A stretch of DNA of 29,992 bases. It comes from Peptococcaceae bacterium (GTDB lineage Bacteria; Bacillota; Desulfitobacteriia; Desulfitobacteriales; Desulfitobacteriaceae). Within the stretch, counting starts at the first letter, position 1, and every line of letters starts with the position of its first letter. Position numbers and translations under genes: made by a program. Under the pieces are notes generated by a model that saw only the letters and a list, made by a program, of their open reading frames with translations, made no database searches and was not told where the DNA came from. Below are positions 7,595-14,853 of the stretch, in pieces. The stretch spans positions 1 through 29,992 of the forward strand of contig JAITOS010000140.1 in the NCBI GenBank assembly GCA_031289815.1, written 5' to 3'.

Positions 7595-8443
7595 CTATTC
7601 GAGGTCGAAAGCGATTAAGTGCAGCTGATCTCCCAGCTTAATGATTTTTTTGGCTCGCAATAAGCCGCCGACAGCACGTTTAAAGGCGGCTTTGCTCATA
7701 TGCAGACGGCGTTCGATCTCCGCCGGGGCGGTCTTCTCATTGAAAGGCAAAACGCCGTTGTTCTCCTGCATGACGCGGAGCAGTTTTTCGGCGTCCGCGG
7801 ACATTTGGAGGTGCGCCAGGTTGCGGAGGGACAGATCCAGCTTCCCGTCTTCCCGGACGCGGATGATTCGCGCTTCAAGCCGCTCGCCGTGCTTGACCTG
7901 GCGGAAAAATTCCGTAGGGGGAATCAGGCCCAGGTAGCGGTCGTCAACGGCGACGAAAATCCCCAGCTTAGGATGAACGCGGTAAACGGTTCCGTGAACC
8001 TGATCGTTTTTCTGATAGGGCGCGTCCGCGCGCAAATGCTTATAGATATGGGTCGTGCCGCATAAACGCCCGCTTTTGTCGATATAGACATAGACCAGAT
8101 AGCTCTGCTCCGTCTCCAGAGGAAACGCCTGCTCGCGGAAGGGCAGAAATAAGCCGCGATCCAGACCTAAATCCAGAAAAGCGCCAATCTCTGTTTGCGA
8201 GGTCAGCTTTAAATACGCCAATTCACCGGCCACGGCCAGCGGTTTTTTGAGGGTAGCGACGGCGCGTTTTTCCGAATTCTGGTAGATAAAGACCTGGAGC
8301 ACATCGCCGACAGCGGCGTTCTCCGGGATTTCTCCTTTGGGCAGCAACACGAGCTCGTCTGGACGTCCGTTTTCCGAACCCAGATAAGCGCCGTCGGCGG
8401 AGAAGCGGATGATTTTAAGGTGATTGAATTGACCCGTTTGAAT
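7595..8443 (-). CDS. cvfB: CvfB/YitL-like S1 RNA-binding protein with a non-canonical start codon
   Basis: This family binds RNA through tandem S1-like domains followed by a winged helix; CvfB influences virulence gene expression in staphylococci. Visible parts are an N-terminal S1-like segment (GQFNHLKIIRFSADGAYLG), LPKGEIPENAAVGDVLQVFIY, a central IGAFLDLGLDRGLFLPF, a third S1-like stretch (VHGTVYRVHPKLGIFVAVDD) and the C-terminal LHMSKAAFKRAVGGLL helix region. The first canonical start in frame is a GTG at 8350, which would delete about 31 conserved residues. Upstream of it, back to an in-frame stop, there is no ATG, GTG or TTG. A perfect AGGAGG lies 9 bases from an ATT (8443) and 6 bases from an ATC (8446). 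I place the start at the ATT; an ATC start or a sequence error is possible. Confidence 0.88.
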   Translation of the reverse strand: MQTGQFNHLKIIRFSADGAYLGSENGRPDELVLLPKGEIPENAAVGDVLQVFIYQNSEKRAVATLKKPLAVAGELAYLKLTSQTEIGAFLDLGLDRGLFLPFREQAFPLETEQSYLVYVYIDKSGRLCGTTHIYKHLRADAPYQKNDQVHGTVYRVHPKLGIFVAVDDRYLGLIPPTEFFRQVKHGERLEARIIRVREDGKLDLSLRNLAHLQMSADAEKLLRVMQENNGVLPFNEKTAPAEIERRLHMSKAAFKRAVGGLLRAKKIIKLGDQLHLIAFDLE

Positions 8444-8533
8444 GATAACAAACCTCCTTCTATGGTTGTAGCCAGAATGCGGCTAAAGGCGCGGACAGGG
8501 TGAATCGTGGGCGAATCTTCTTTATATGTTCTC

Positions 8534-8539
8534 AGTATA
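8534..8539 (-). promoter_or_regulatory. Candidate extended -10 promoter for the cvfB-like gene
   Basis: The minus strand reads TGGTATACT, a TGn-extended -10 box, about 90 nt upstream of the AGGAGG of the cvfB-like gene. No good -35 box lies at 17 bp, so support is moderate. It is back to back with the plus-strand promoter at 8575-8601. Confidence 0.4.
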
Positions 8540-8574
8540 CCATTAAATAGCGTCTCTTTTTAAATGTTTTTTAT

Positions 8575-8601
8575 TTGACATTGCTTAAAAAATGACATAA
8601 T
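8575..8601 (+). promoter_or_regulatory. Promoter for the DUF2156 gene
   Basis: A perfect TTGACA at 8575-8580 is followed after 15 bp by CATAAT at 8596-8601. The short spacer is slightly suboptimal. Predicted transcription would begin near 8608, leaving about 80 nt of leader before the ATG at 8688. Confidence 0.6.
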
Positions 8602-8687
8602 CTTCATATGAGCGGCGGCAATACCGTCGCGGCTACCGTCCGGTTGCGGAAAAACGCGGAAAAATATTGACGTTGCGGGGGATCGGA

Positions 8688-9590
8688 ATGACGAGCTTTA
8701 AGGCGCTGACGCTAGAGGATAAGGAACTGTTTTGCAGATATTTGGGAGATTACGCCTTTCATACCTATGAATACTCTTTTTTGTCCCTCTACTTATGGAA
8801 AGATTACGCTCAGGCGCAATGGGCGCTGATAGACGGCGCGCTGGTCATCAAGAAGGCGGAAGAAAACAAAGGCGCTTATTTCATGCAGCCTATCGGCTAC
8901 GCGGCTGCGTCTCTGCCGAAGCTGATCGAAGAACTCCGGCGGCTCGCACAGGACGATCCAGAATATAAATATTTGTTCCGAGACGTGGAAGAGCCGTTTT
9001 TGACGGACTTGGAGGCGGTATACGGCGAGAAGGTTCAAAGCGCCGAAGACCCGAAATATTTTGATTATATCTATGAAGCGGAAAAGATGATCCAGCTGTC
9101 CGGGGAAAAACTGGGTAAGCGCCGGAATCAGGTGCATCAGTTCCTGCGGGCCTATGAATTTGAGATCAAGGATATCCGTGCTTCCGGGGTGGCGCAAGAC
9201 TGTCTCCGCTTTTCCCAGGAATGGCTGGCGCAGCAGAAGGAGCCGCGCCGGGAGCTGCTGTGCGAGCTGGAAGGCATCGGCCATATCTTCGCCCATCTGG
9301 ATCAGCTGTCGGCGTTGGGAATGGCGGTGTATGTCCAGGGGCGCGTTGTTGGTTTTACCTTTGGCGAGAAAGTAAACCGCCAAATGGCCATTATTCATGT
9401 GGAAAAAGGGGATACCGCCTATAAAGGGGTGTACGCCTTTCTGAATAAGACATTCGCGGAACGCTATCTGAGCGATGTACGCTGGATCAACCGAGAGGAA
9501 GATCTGGGGCTGGCGCGGCTGAAAAAGGCCAAGGAAGCCTATGATCCGCTGCGCTTGGAGAAAAAATATAAGATCAACATTGGCTGGTAG
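8688..9590 (+). CDS. DUF2156 protein (phosphatidylglycerol lysyltransferase C-terminal-like)
   Basis: A 300-residue soluble protein of the DUF2156/LPG_synthase_C family, which consists of two tandem GNAT-like folds related to aminoacyl-phospholipid synthases. Typical motifs are HTYEYSFLSLYLW near the N-terminus and FDYIYEAEKMIQLSGEKLGKRRNQVHQF in the middle. Near the C-terminus are VVGFTFGEKVNRQMAIIHVEKGD, then YKGVYAFLNKTFAE and WINREEDLGLARLKKAKEAYDP. The membrane domain of MprF is absent, so it is a stand-alone cytosolic member of undetermined substrate. An in-frame TTG at 8667 would extend it by seven residues. I prefer the ATG at 8688, which is preceded by GGGGGA. A GNAT gene follows after 36 bp, probably in the same transcript. 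Confidence 0.85.
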   Translation: MTSFKALTLEDKELFCRYLGDYAFHTYEYSFLSLYLWKDYAQAQWALIDGALVIKKAEENKGAYFMQPIGYAAASLPKLIEELRRLAQDDPEYKYLFRDVEEPFLTDLEAVYGEKVQSAEDPKYFDYIYEAEKMIQLSGEKLGKRRNQVHQFLRAYEFEIKDIRASGVAQDCLRFSQEWLAQQKEPRRELLCELEGIGHIFAHLDQLSALGMAVYVQGRVVGFTFGEKVNRQMAIIHVEKGDTAYKGVYAFLNKTFAERYLSDVRWINREEDLGLARLKKAKEAYDPLRLEKKYKINIGW

Positions 9591-9626
9591 GAGACGAAGC
9601 GTTGAACCGGCGAAAAGGAGGTTTCG

Positions 9627-10187
9627 ATGAGAGATATGCTGACCGGTCCCAACGTCCGGCTGACGGCGGTTCGGGACGACGATACGGCGGTGATGGAGGA
9701 GTGGTTTAACAGCGCGGTTTTTGGCCGCTATTACGATTTCCTTCCGGCCTTGCCCAAACAGCGGCGGGAAGTGCAAGCGATGCTGGATGAGATGCGGGAG
9801 GCGGCGGACCGGATGATTTTTGCCGTTCGCGATCAAAAAACCCAGGGGCTGATCGGGCTGGCCGGATTTGACGAGATCCTCTGGAGCAACGGGGTCGCCA
9901 CCTGTTTTTTAGGTATTGGCGAAGCGGCGTACCGAGGCCGGGGGGGAGGGAAGGAAGCCTTGCGCCTGCTCTTGGACTTTGGCTTTTATGAATTGAATTT
10001 TTACCGCGTGCAATTGAATGTGATTGCGTATAACGAGGCGGCGATCCGCTTGTATGAACGGCACGGATTTGTCCGGGAAGGGACGTACCGCCGCTGTGTC
10101 TTTAGAGACGGAAAACGCTGGGATATGTATCTGTATGGCTTGCTGATCGAAGAATGGCAAGGGCTGGCGTCCGGCGAAGCTGAGTAA
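9627..10187 (+). CDS. GNAT family N-acetyltransferase (RimJ/RimL-like)
   Basis: A 186-residue acetyltransferase. The N-terminus (GPNVRLTAVRDDDTAVMEEWFN) and the C-terminal block (RVQLNVIAYNEAAIRLYERHGFVREGTYRR) follow the RimJ/RimL and spermidine acetyltransferase pattern. The acetyl-CoA loop is seen in GIGEAAYRGRGGGKEALRLLL near residues 95-115. It therefore transfers acetyl from acetyl-CoA to an amine or a protein N-terminus; the acceptor is unknown. AAGGAGGT lies four bases before the ATG. It follows the DUF2156 gene closely and converges with the zinc-ribbon gene. A run of seven G residues within the acetyl-CoA loop codons is a possible slippage or sequencing-error site, but the frame is intact. 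Confidence 0.88.
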   Translation: MRDMLTGPNVRLTAVRDDDTAVMEEWFNSAVFGRYYDFLPALPKQRREVQAMLDEMREAADRMIFAVRDQKTQGLIGLAGFDEILWSNGVATCFLGIGEAAYRGRGGGKEALRLLLDFGFYELNFYRVQLNVIAYNEAAIRLYERHGFVREGTYRRCVFRDGKRWDMYLYGLLIEEWQGLASGEAE

Positions 10188-10243
10188 TTCAGTCAGGCGC
10201 GGGGCGGCGGCCCTTGTCTTTCTCCGGTTCGGACGCGCTCGCT

Positions 10244-10438
10244 TCAGCCTAACGGCTTGATATAACCGCACCGGGTGCAGATCAGCGGCAGGCCGTCGGC
10301 GTTTTCAAGGGGTCGGGTCTCTGTTTCGTCCTGATCCTCTTTATTGGCAGCGATGATGGCGGCGTGACCGCTGTTCTCCATCCCTTGAAAGGAACGGCTG
10401 CCGCAGTTGGGGCAGGGAGCTGTTGCAAAGGCAGGCAT
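10244..10438 (-). CDS. Small zinc-ribbon protein
   Basis: A 64-residue protein with two Cys pairs: CPNC at residues 9-12 and CTRC at 54-57. Each is followed by Gly and an aromatic or small residue, as in zinc ribbons. The middle is acidic and presumably a loop. A minus-strand AGAGGTG lies about seven bases before the ATG. Function is unknown; such proteins often bind nucleic acid or act as metal-bound adapters. It is divergent from topB and convergent with the GNAT gene. Confidence 0.75.
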   Translation of the reverse strand: MPAFATAPCPNCGSRSFQGMENSGHAAIIAANKEDQDETETRPLENADGLPLICTRCGYIKPLG

Positions 10439-10503
10439 CGTGGTTCACCTCTTCCTGAGTTTGGGAGAGCGCCGTCGATCTCCTGATCGGTGTTAGCATG
10501 GGC

Positions 10504-10562
10504 GATTGCCGCGTTTTTATGCGCCGCCGGCAATCAGGGCGTTCAGGAACTGATTTTTTTAT
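10504..10562 (+). promoter_or_regulatory. Overlapping hairpins and T tract upstream of topB
   Basis: Hairpin one pairs GATTGCCG (10504-10511) with CGGCAATC (10528-10535). Hairpin two pairs AATCAG (10532-10537) with CTGATT (10550-10555) and runs into a T tract. The two share AATC, so they cannot form together. The only downstream plus-strand gene is topB, so this could be an antiterminator/terminator pair. The six-pair stem of hairpin two is weak, so the call is tentative. Confidence 0.35.
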
Positions 10563-10597
10563 TTTGTTGGAAAAGAAAAGGATACGCAGGCGGGTTT

Positions 10598-10618
10598 GTA
10601 TGCTACAAAATAGCATAC
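10598..10618. repeat. Perfect 8-bp inverted repeat upstream of topB
   Basis: GTATGCTA and TAGCATAC flank a CAAAA spacer. It lies about 110 bp before the topB start, with no T tract after it. It could be an operator for a dimeric regulator or an RNA hairpin in the topB leader. Confidence 0.5.
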
Positions 10619-10725
10619 CGCGTCTTTGAATTCAAGTGTCGTCAGGAAAACATAGCTTTAGGAAAAGAGAGGTGAGCGGCGTAGTTCTTGCCGGAAGATG
10701 GCGGCGGGAGGAATGCGCCTTGGGG

Positions 10726-12792
10726 ATGAAATTTTTGGTTTTAGCGGAAAAACCGAGCGTGGGGCAGGAAATTGCTCGCGTTCTCAAATGCACCCATAAA
10801 AGTAAGGGCTATATGGAAGGAAGCAAATATGTCGTGACCTGGGCCTTGGGACATCTGGCGACCTTGGCGGAACCGGAGGATTACGATCCCAAATATAAAC
10901 AGTGGCGCCTGGAGGATCTGCCCATGCTGCCGGAACGGATGAAGCTGAAGGTGATCCGGCAGTCCTCGCAGCAGTTCAGGATCGTCTCGCAGCTGATGAA
11001 ACGGCAGGATATCGGGGAGATGGTGATCGCCACGGACGCCGGACGGGAAGGGGAGCTGGTGGCGCGCTGGATCATGCGCTTGGGGGGATGGCGCAAGCCG
11101 TTCAAGCGGCTGTGGATCTCTTCCCAGACCGACGCGGCCATCCTGGAGGGGTTTGCCAAGCTGAAACCCGGCGGTGAATTTGACGCCCTTTCCGACGCGG
11201 CGGAATGCCGGGCGGAAGCGGATTGGCTCATCGGACTCAATGTGACGCGGGCGCTGAGCTGTAAGCATAACGCCCAGTTGAGCGCAGGCAGGGTGCAAAC
11301 TCCGACGCTGACGATGATCGTGCGCCGGGAAGAGGAGATCAAGGCCTTCCAGCCGGTGGATTATTGGACCGTGCGGGCGGATTTCGGCGATTATTTCGGC
11401 GACTGGCGCGGTTCGGCGGGAGCCAGACTGTACGACTGGGAGAAGGTAGAAGCGCTATTGGCCCTCTGCCAAGAGCAAAAGGGAAAAATCAGCGACACGC
11501 GGGCGGAAAATAAGCAGGAACCGCCGCCGTTAGCCTATGATCTGACGGAATTACAGCGCGACGCCAACCGGCGCTATGGCTTTTCCGCGCAAAAAACCTT
11601 GAATGTCCTTCAGAATTTGTATGAAAGGCATAAGCTGGTGACGTATCCGCGCACGGATTCGCGCTATATTACCAGGGATATCGTCCCCACCTTGCCGTCC
11701 CGGCTTAAAGGCATGGCGGAAGGACCCTACGCCCTTCCGGCAAAGGCGCTGCTGGAAAAACCGCTGAAGGTGACTAAACGCTTGGTGGACGACAGCAAAG
11801 TATCCGATCATCACGCGATTATTCCCACGGAACAGCCCTTGAAGCTGACCGGCTTGACCGGGGAAGAGAAAAATCTCTATGATCTGATCGCCCGCCGCTT
11901 TTTAGCCGTCCTTCACCCGCCGTATCGTTATGAACAGCTGACCCTGACGACGGAGGTGCGGGGGGAAAAGTTTTACTCCCAGGGCAAGATCGTCCAGGAG
12001 CTGGGCTGGCGAGCCGTGGCCTATCAGGCAAACGAGCGGGAGGAAGGGAAGGATGAGGGGCTGCCGGAGCAGATCTTGAAAAGTCATCGTCTGGGAGAAA
12101 TTCGGCCCCTGAAGAGCGTAAAGCCGCTGAAGCATAAGACGAAACCGCCGAGCAGATATACGGAAGCCACTCTGTTGTCGGCGATGGAAAATCCGGGGAA
12201 ATTCATAGAGGACGAGGAAGGGAGAGAGAGCATGAAGGGCAGTGGGCTGGGAACACCGGCTACGCGCGCCGAGATCATTGAAAAACTGATCTCCTCCTTC
12301 TATGTGGAGCGCAATGGCAAAGAGCTGGCGCCGACTTCCAAAGGGATGCAGCTGGTGGAGCTGGTAGCGCCCGAATTGCGGAGTCCGGAATTGACCGCCC
12401 AGTGGGAGCAAAAGCTGACGGATATCGCCAAAGGGCAAGGGAGCAAGCAAGCCTTTATTCAGGATATCCGGCGCAATACCGTCGTCCTGGTACACAATGT
12501 GGCCGTAGCGGAGGCGGTATTCAAAGCGGATAATATCTCCAAGGCCAAATGCCCGCAGTGCGGCAAACCTATGCTTTTGGTGAAGGGGAAAAGAGGAAAA
12601 ATGCTGGTGTGCCAGGATCGCGCCTGCGGCTACCGGCAGTCGGAACGGGAAAGCGAGACCGGCTTTACCAGCTCCAAGAGAGCGAGCCAGATGAATCAAA
12701 AATTGATTGAGCAGTACAGCGATCAGGGGACGATCGGTCATAACCTGGGAGATTTACTGAAGAAAGCCCTGGAGCAAAAGGATCGTCCCTGA
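10726..12792 (+). CDS. topB: DNA topoisomerase III
   Basis: A type IA topoisomerase of 688 residues that relaxes negative supercoils and decatenates DNA by single-strand passage. The Toprim domain begins at once (MKFLVLAEKPSVGQEIARVL), with the metal-binding TDAGREGE around residues 103-110. The YPRTDSRY motif carries the active-site Tyr307, and LSAGRVQTPTL is also conserved. The C-terminus holds a four-Cys zinc finger (Cys609, 612, 629 and 634). The open frame reaches back to an ATG at 10636, but the extra 30 residues precede the invariant first Toprim strand, so I start at 10726. The nearby GGGAGGA is rather far upstream (about 14 bases). Flanked by unrelated genes, it looks chromosomal and is not next to conjugation genes, where many topB homologues sit. 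Confidence 0.95.
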   Translation: MKFLVLAEKPSVGQEIARVLKCTHKSKGYMEGSKYVVTWALGHLATLAEPEDYDPKYKQWRLEDLPMLPERMKLKVIRQSSQQFRIVSQLMKRQDIGEMVIATDAGREGELVARWIMRLGGWRKPFKRLWISSQTDAAILEGFAKLKPGGEFDALSDAAECRAEADWLIGLNVTRALSCKHNAQLSAGRVQTPTLTMIVRREEEIKAFQPVDYWTVRADFGDYFGDWRGSAGARLYDWEKVEALLALCQEQKGKISDTRAENKQEPPPLAYDLTELQRDANRRYGFSAQKTLNVLQNLYERHKLVTYPRTDSRYITRDIVPTLPSRLKGMAEGPYALPAKALLEKPLKVTKRLVDDSKVSDHHAIIPTEQPLKLTGLTGEEKNLYDLIARRFLAVLHPPYRYEQLTLTTEVRGEKFYSQGKIVQELGWRAVAYQANEREEGKDEGLPEQILKSHRLGEIRPLKSVKPLKHKTKPPSRYTEATLLSAMENPGKFIEDEEGRESMKGSGLGTPATRAEIIEKLISSFYVERNGKELAPTSKGMQLVELVAPELRSPELTAQWEQKLTDIAKGQGSKQAFIQDIRRNTVVLVHNVAVAEAVFKADNISKAKCPQCGKPMLLVKGKRGKMLVCQDRACGYRQSERESETGFTSSKRASQMNQKLIEQYSDQGTIGHNLGDLLKKALEQKDRP

Positions 12793-12950
12793 GCAAGCGG
12801 AGAGGGCATCAGGAGGTTCTCTGAGACCAGAGCTTCGCGGCGCGTCGGGAGGCGGAGCCTTGCCGCGGAACCAGCGATTTGCTGCTATCGGCCGGAAAAT
12901 CAAGAGCGGAGTAATAAACCGCGGCAAGATAATAAGGAGAGAAAGTATCT

Positions 12951-13400
12951 TTGAAAATCGTCATTGACGCGGACGCCTGTCCGAAAAACGCTCTGCAAAT
13001 TTGTCTGAAGCTGGGACGACGCTATAGCGTCCCGGTCTGGACCGTCGCCAGCTTCAATCATCAGATCGAATCCGATCACCATGTGATCGTAGGTAACGCT
13101 TCGCAGGAGGCGGATCTTCAGGTCATGAATCTGGCGCGGGCCGAGGATGTGGCGGTGACGCAGGATTGGGGTCTGGCGGCTATGCTGCTGGGCAAAGGCG
13201 TTCGCTGTCTCAGCCCGGACGGGCGGGAATTTAAAGCGGACAGCATCGAATTCCTGTTGGAAGAACGGGAAGCGAAGGCCCGCTTTCGCCGCGGCGGCGG
13301 CAGAACGAGAGGGCCGAAAAAAAGAGCGGCGGCGGACGACCAGCGCTTTGAAGCGCGGCTGGAGAGCTTGCTGACTGCTGGAAACGCCGTTGAATGCTAG
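12951..13400 (+). CDS. YaiI/YqxD family protein (DUF188, UPF0178)
   Basis: A 149-residue protein of the DUF188 family, conserved widely in bacteria but without an established biochemical role; structural comparisons place it near PIN/NYN-type nuclease folds. Diagnostic features are the N-terminal [12 protein letters not shown] with acidic residues, [43 protein letters not shown] and the Arg/Gly-rich [13 protein letters not shown] near the C-terminus. The start codon is TTG, preceded by AAGGAGA about ten bases upstream. It may share a transcript with the thioesterase gene 111 bp downstream. Confidence 0.88.
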   Translation: MKIVIDADACPKNALQICLKLGRRYSVPVWTVASFNHQIESDHHVIVGNASQEADLQVMNLARAEDVAVTQDWGLAAMLLGKGVRCLSPDGREFKADSIEFLLEEREAKARFRRGGGRTRGPKKRAAADDQRFEARLESLLTAGNAVEC

Positions 13401-13511
13401 CCCTGGGAAAAAAATAGGGGAAAACGAAGCGACGGAGCTGTCGTCATAACCACTGGGAATGAATTCGGCGACAGTTATAACAAAAAATGGAGAAAGAAAA
13501 GAGCTGGGAAG

Positions 13512-13967
13512 ATGAATAAGAAGACGCCGGACACAATAGGATATAAAGCGGAAAAAGAGCATGTCGAATCAAATTGTTTCGGCTGCGGCGTCAAAAATCC
13601 CATCGGCTTGCATTTAACCTGTACCTATGCGGAGGATTCGGTGACGGCGGAAATCGTCATCGGGAAGAATTTTGAAGGATATCCAGGCGTGGTGCACGGA
13701 GGGATCGTGACGACGTTGCTGGATGAGATGATGGCGAAGGCCGTTTATGTCCAGGCGAATATCCGGGTGGCGACGGCGGATCTGCGGCTGCGTTTTCTGT
13801 CGCCGGCGCGGGTGGAGGAAAGATTGCGTCTTGTTGCGTCTATCCGTAAAGTGGATGGCAGAAAATATTATACCAGCGGCAGAATGGAAGCCGGCGGCAA
13901 GATCTTGGCGGAGGCGGAAGGGCTCTTTATCGGGGTGGGAGAAAGTCTCAGGAGTGAGAAAGGATAA
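13512..13967 (+). CDS. PaaI-type hotdog-fold thioesterase
   Basis: A 151-residue acyl-CoA thioesterase-like protein with a single hotdog domain. The N-terminal CFGCGVKNPIGLHL and the central PGVVHGGIVTTLLDEMMAKA (near residues 57-76) are family hallmarks; the HGG and the following Asp/Glu form the usual catalytic patch. RVATADLRLRFLSPARV forms the edge strand. It probably hydrolyses an acyl-CoA, but the substrate cannot be predicted. A GGGAAG stretch just before the ATG acts as ribosome binding site. It is followed 25 bp later by the PuuD-like gene on the same strand. Confidence 0.88.
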   Translation: MNKKTPDTIGYKAEKEHVESNCFGCGVKNPIGLHLTCTYAEDSVTAEIVIGKNFEGYPGVVHGGIVTTLLDEMMAKAVYVQANIRVATADLRLRFLSPARVEERLRLVASIRKVDGRKYYTSGRMEAGGKILAEAEGLFIGVGESLRSEKG

Positions 13968-13992
13968 TGAAGCGAAGAAGAAAAAGGGATGA

Positions 13993-14703
13993 ATGATGTC
14001 AAAACCGCTGATTGGAATCACGGTCGCTCATGTGGCCGAAGAATTGCAGACGTTTCCCCGCGCTTATTATGTAGAAAGCGTCAAGAAAGCGAAAGGGACG
14101 CCGTTACTGATTCCTCCCGTCGCCGATCAGGAGGAAGCGAAAGCGGTTTTTAGCCGTGTCGACGGGCTGATTTTGTCCGGCGGCGGCGATATAGCGCCAT
14201 TGTACCTGGGAGAATTGGCCAAACGGTGTATCGGCGACTGCCAACCGGAACGGGATGTGAGCGAAATACTGCTGGCGCAATGGGCGCTGCAACACGACCG
14301 GCCCTTGCTGGGAATCTGCCGCGGTATGCAGGTGATGGCGATCGCGGCTCAGGGAAAAATCCATCAGGATATCTTCAGTCAATATCCCGAAGCCATGGAA
14401 CACCGGCAGCGAGCGCCGCGTTCTTACCCCTGGCATGAAATCGAAATCCTGGAGGATACACGGCTGCGCGCTATATTGCGCGCCCCGGAGAAGAGCATCA
14501 CAGTCAACAGTTTTCATCATCAGGCGGTCTTCGGTGCGCCGCCCGGTTTTCGGATCAACGCGGTGGCGCCGGATGGTATTGTGGAAGGGATCGAGAAGGC
14601 GCGATCCGGGTTTTGTTTAGGCGTACAGTGGCATCCGGAGAGCATGGAGCAAGACGTCTATGCGCAACGACTGTTTGTCGGCTTGATTCAGGCTTGCCGG
14701 TAG
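13993..14703 (+). CDS. Gamma-glutamyl-gamma-aminobutyrate hydrolase-like class I amidotransferase (PuuD family)
   Basis: A 236-residue peptidase C26-type hydrolase. The triad is clear: nucleophile Cys109 in LLGICRGMQV, and His214 with Glu216 in GVQWHPES. LILSGGGDIAPLYLGE is the conserved oxyanion-side loop, and NSFHHQAV is the family block following strand seven. Members cleave gamma-glutamyl amides, such as gamma-glutamyl-GABA in putrescine breakdown or related gamma-glutamyl compounds. No other putrescine genes are nearby, so the substrate is open. Two tandem ATGs (13993 and 13996) are equally possible starts after the purine-rich AAAAAGGGA. It probably ends the small gene group begun by the YaiI-like gene. 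Confidence 0.88.
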   Translation: MMSKPLIGITVAHVAEELQTFPRAYYVESVKKAKGTPLLIPPVADQEEAKAVFSRVDGLILSGGGDIAPLYLGELAKRCIGDCQPERDVSEILLAQWALQHDRPLLGICRGMQVMAIAAQGKIHQDIFSQYPEAMEHRQRAPRSYPWHEIEILEDTRLRAILRAPEKSITVNSFHHQAVFGAPPGFRINAVAPDGIVEGIEKARSGFCLGVQWHPESMEQDVYAQRLFVGLIQACR

Positions 14704-14853
14704 CGCCTTTTTTAGGGTCGATTTCCTCTTTGCTGACTGCTCGGAAAAGAGGATAAAAAGTTGTATTAAATTTTTGCTAAAAACAGCCGATAATAAGAGT
14801 AATGAAAGGGGAAAGCGGCGGTTTGAACCTTTCAAGAAAAACCGGGAGGAAGG

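Noticed and set aside
10636..10725. Upstream ATG at 10636 as start of topB
   Set aside because: The added 30 residues precede the invariant Toprim strand MKFLVLAEKPS, and the sequence there does not look like topoisomerase.
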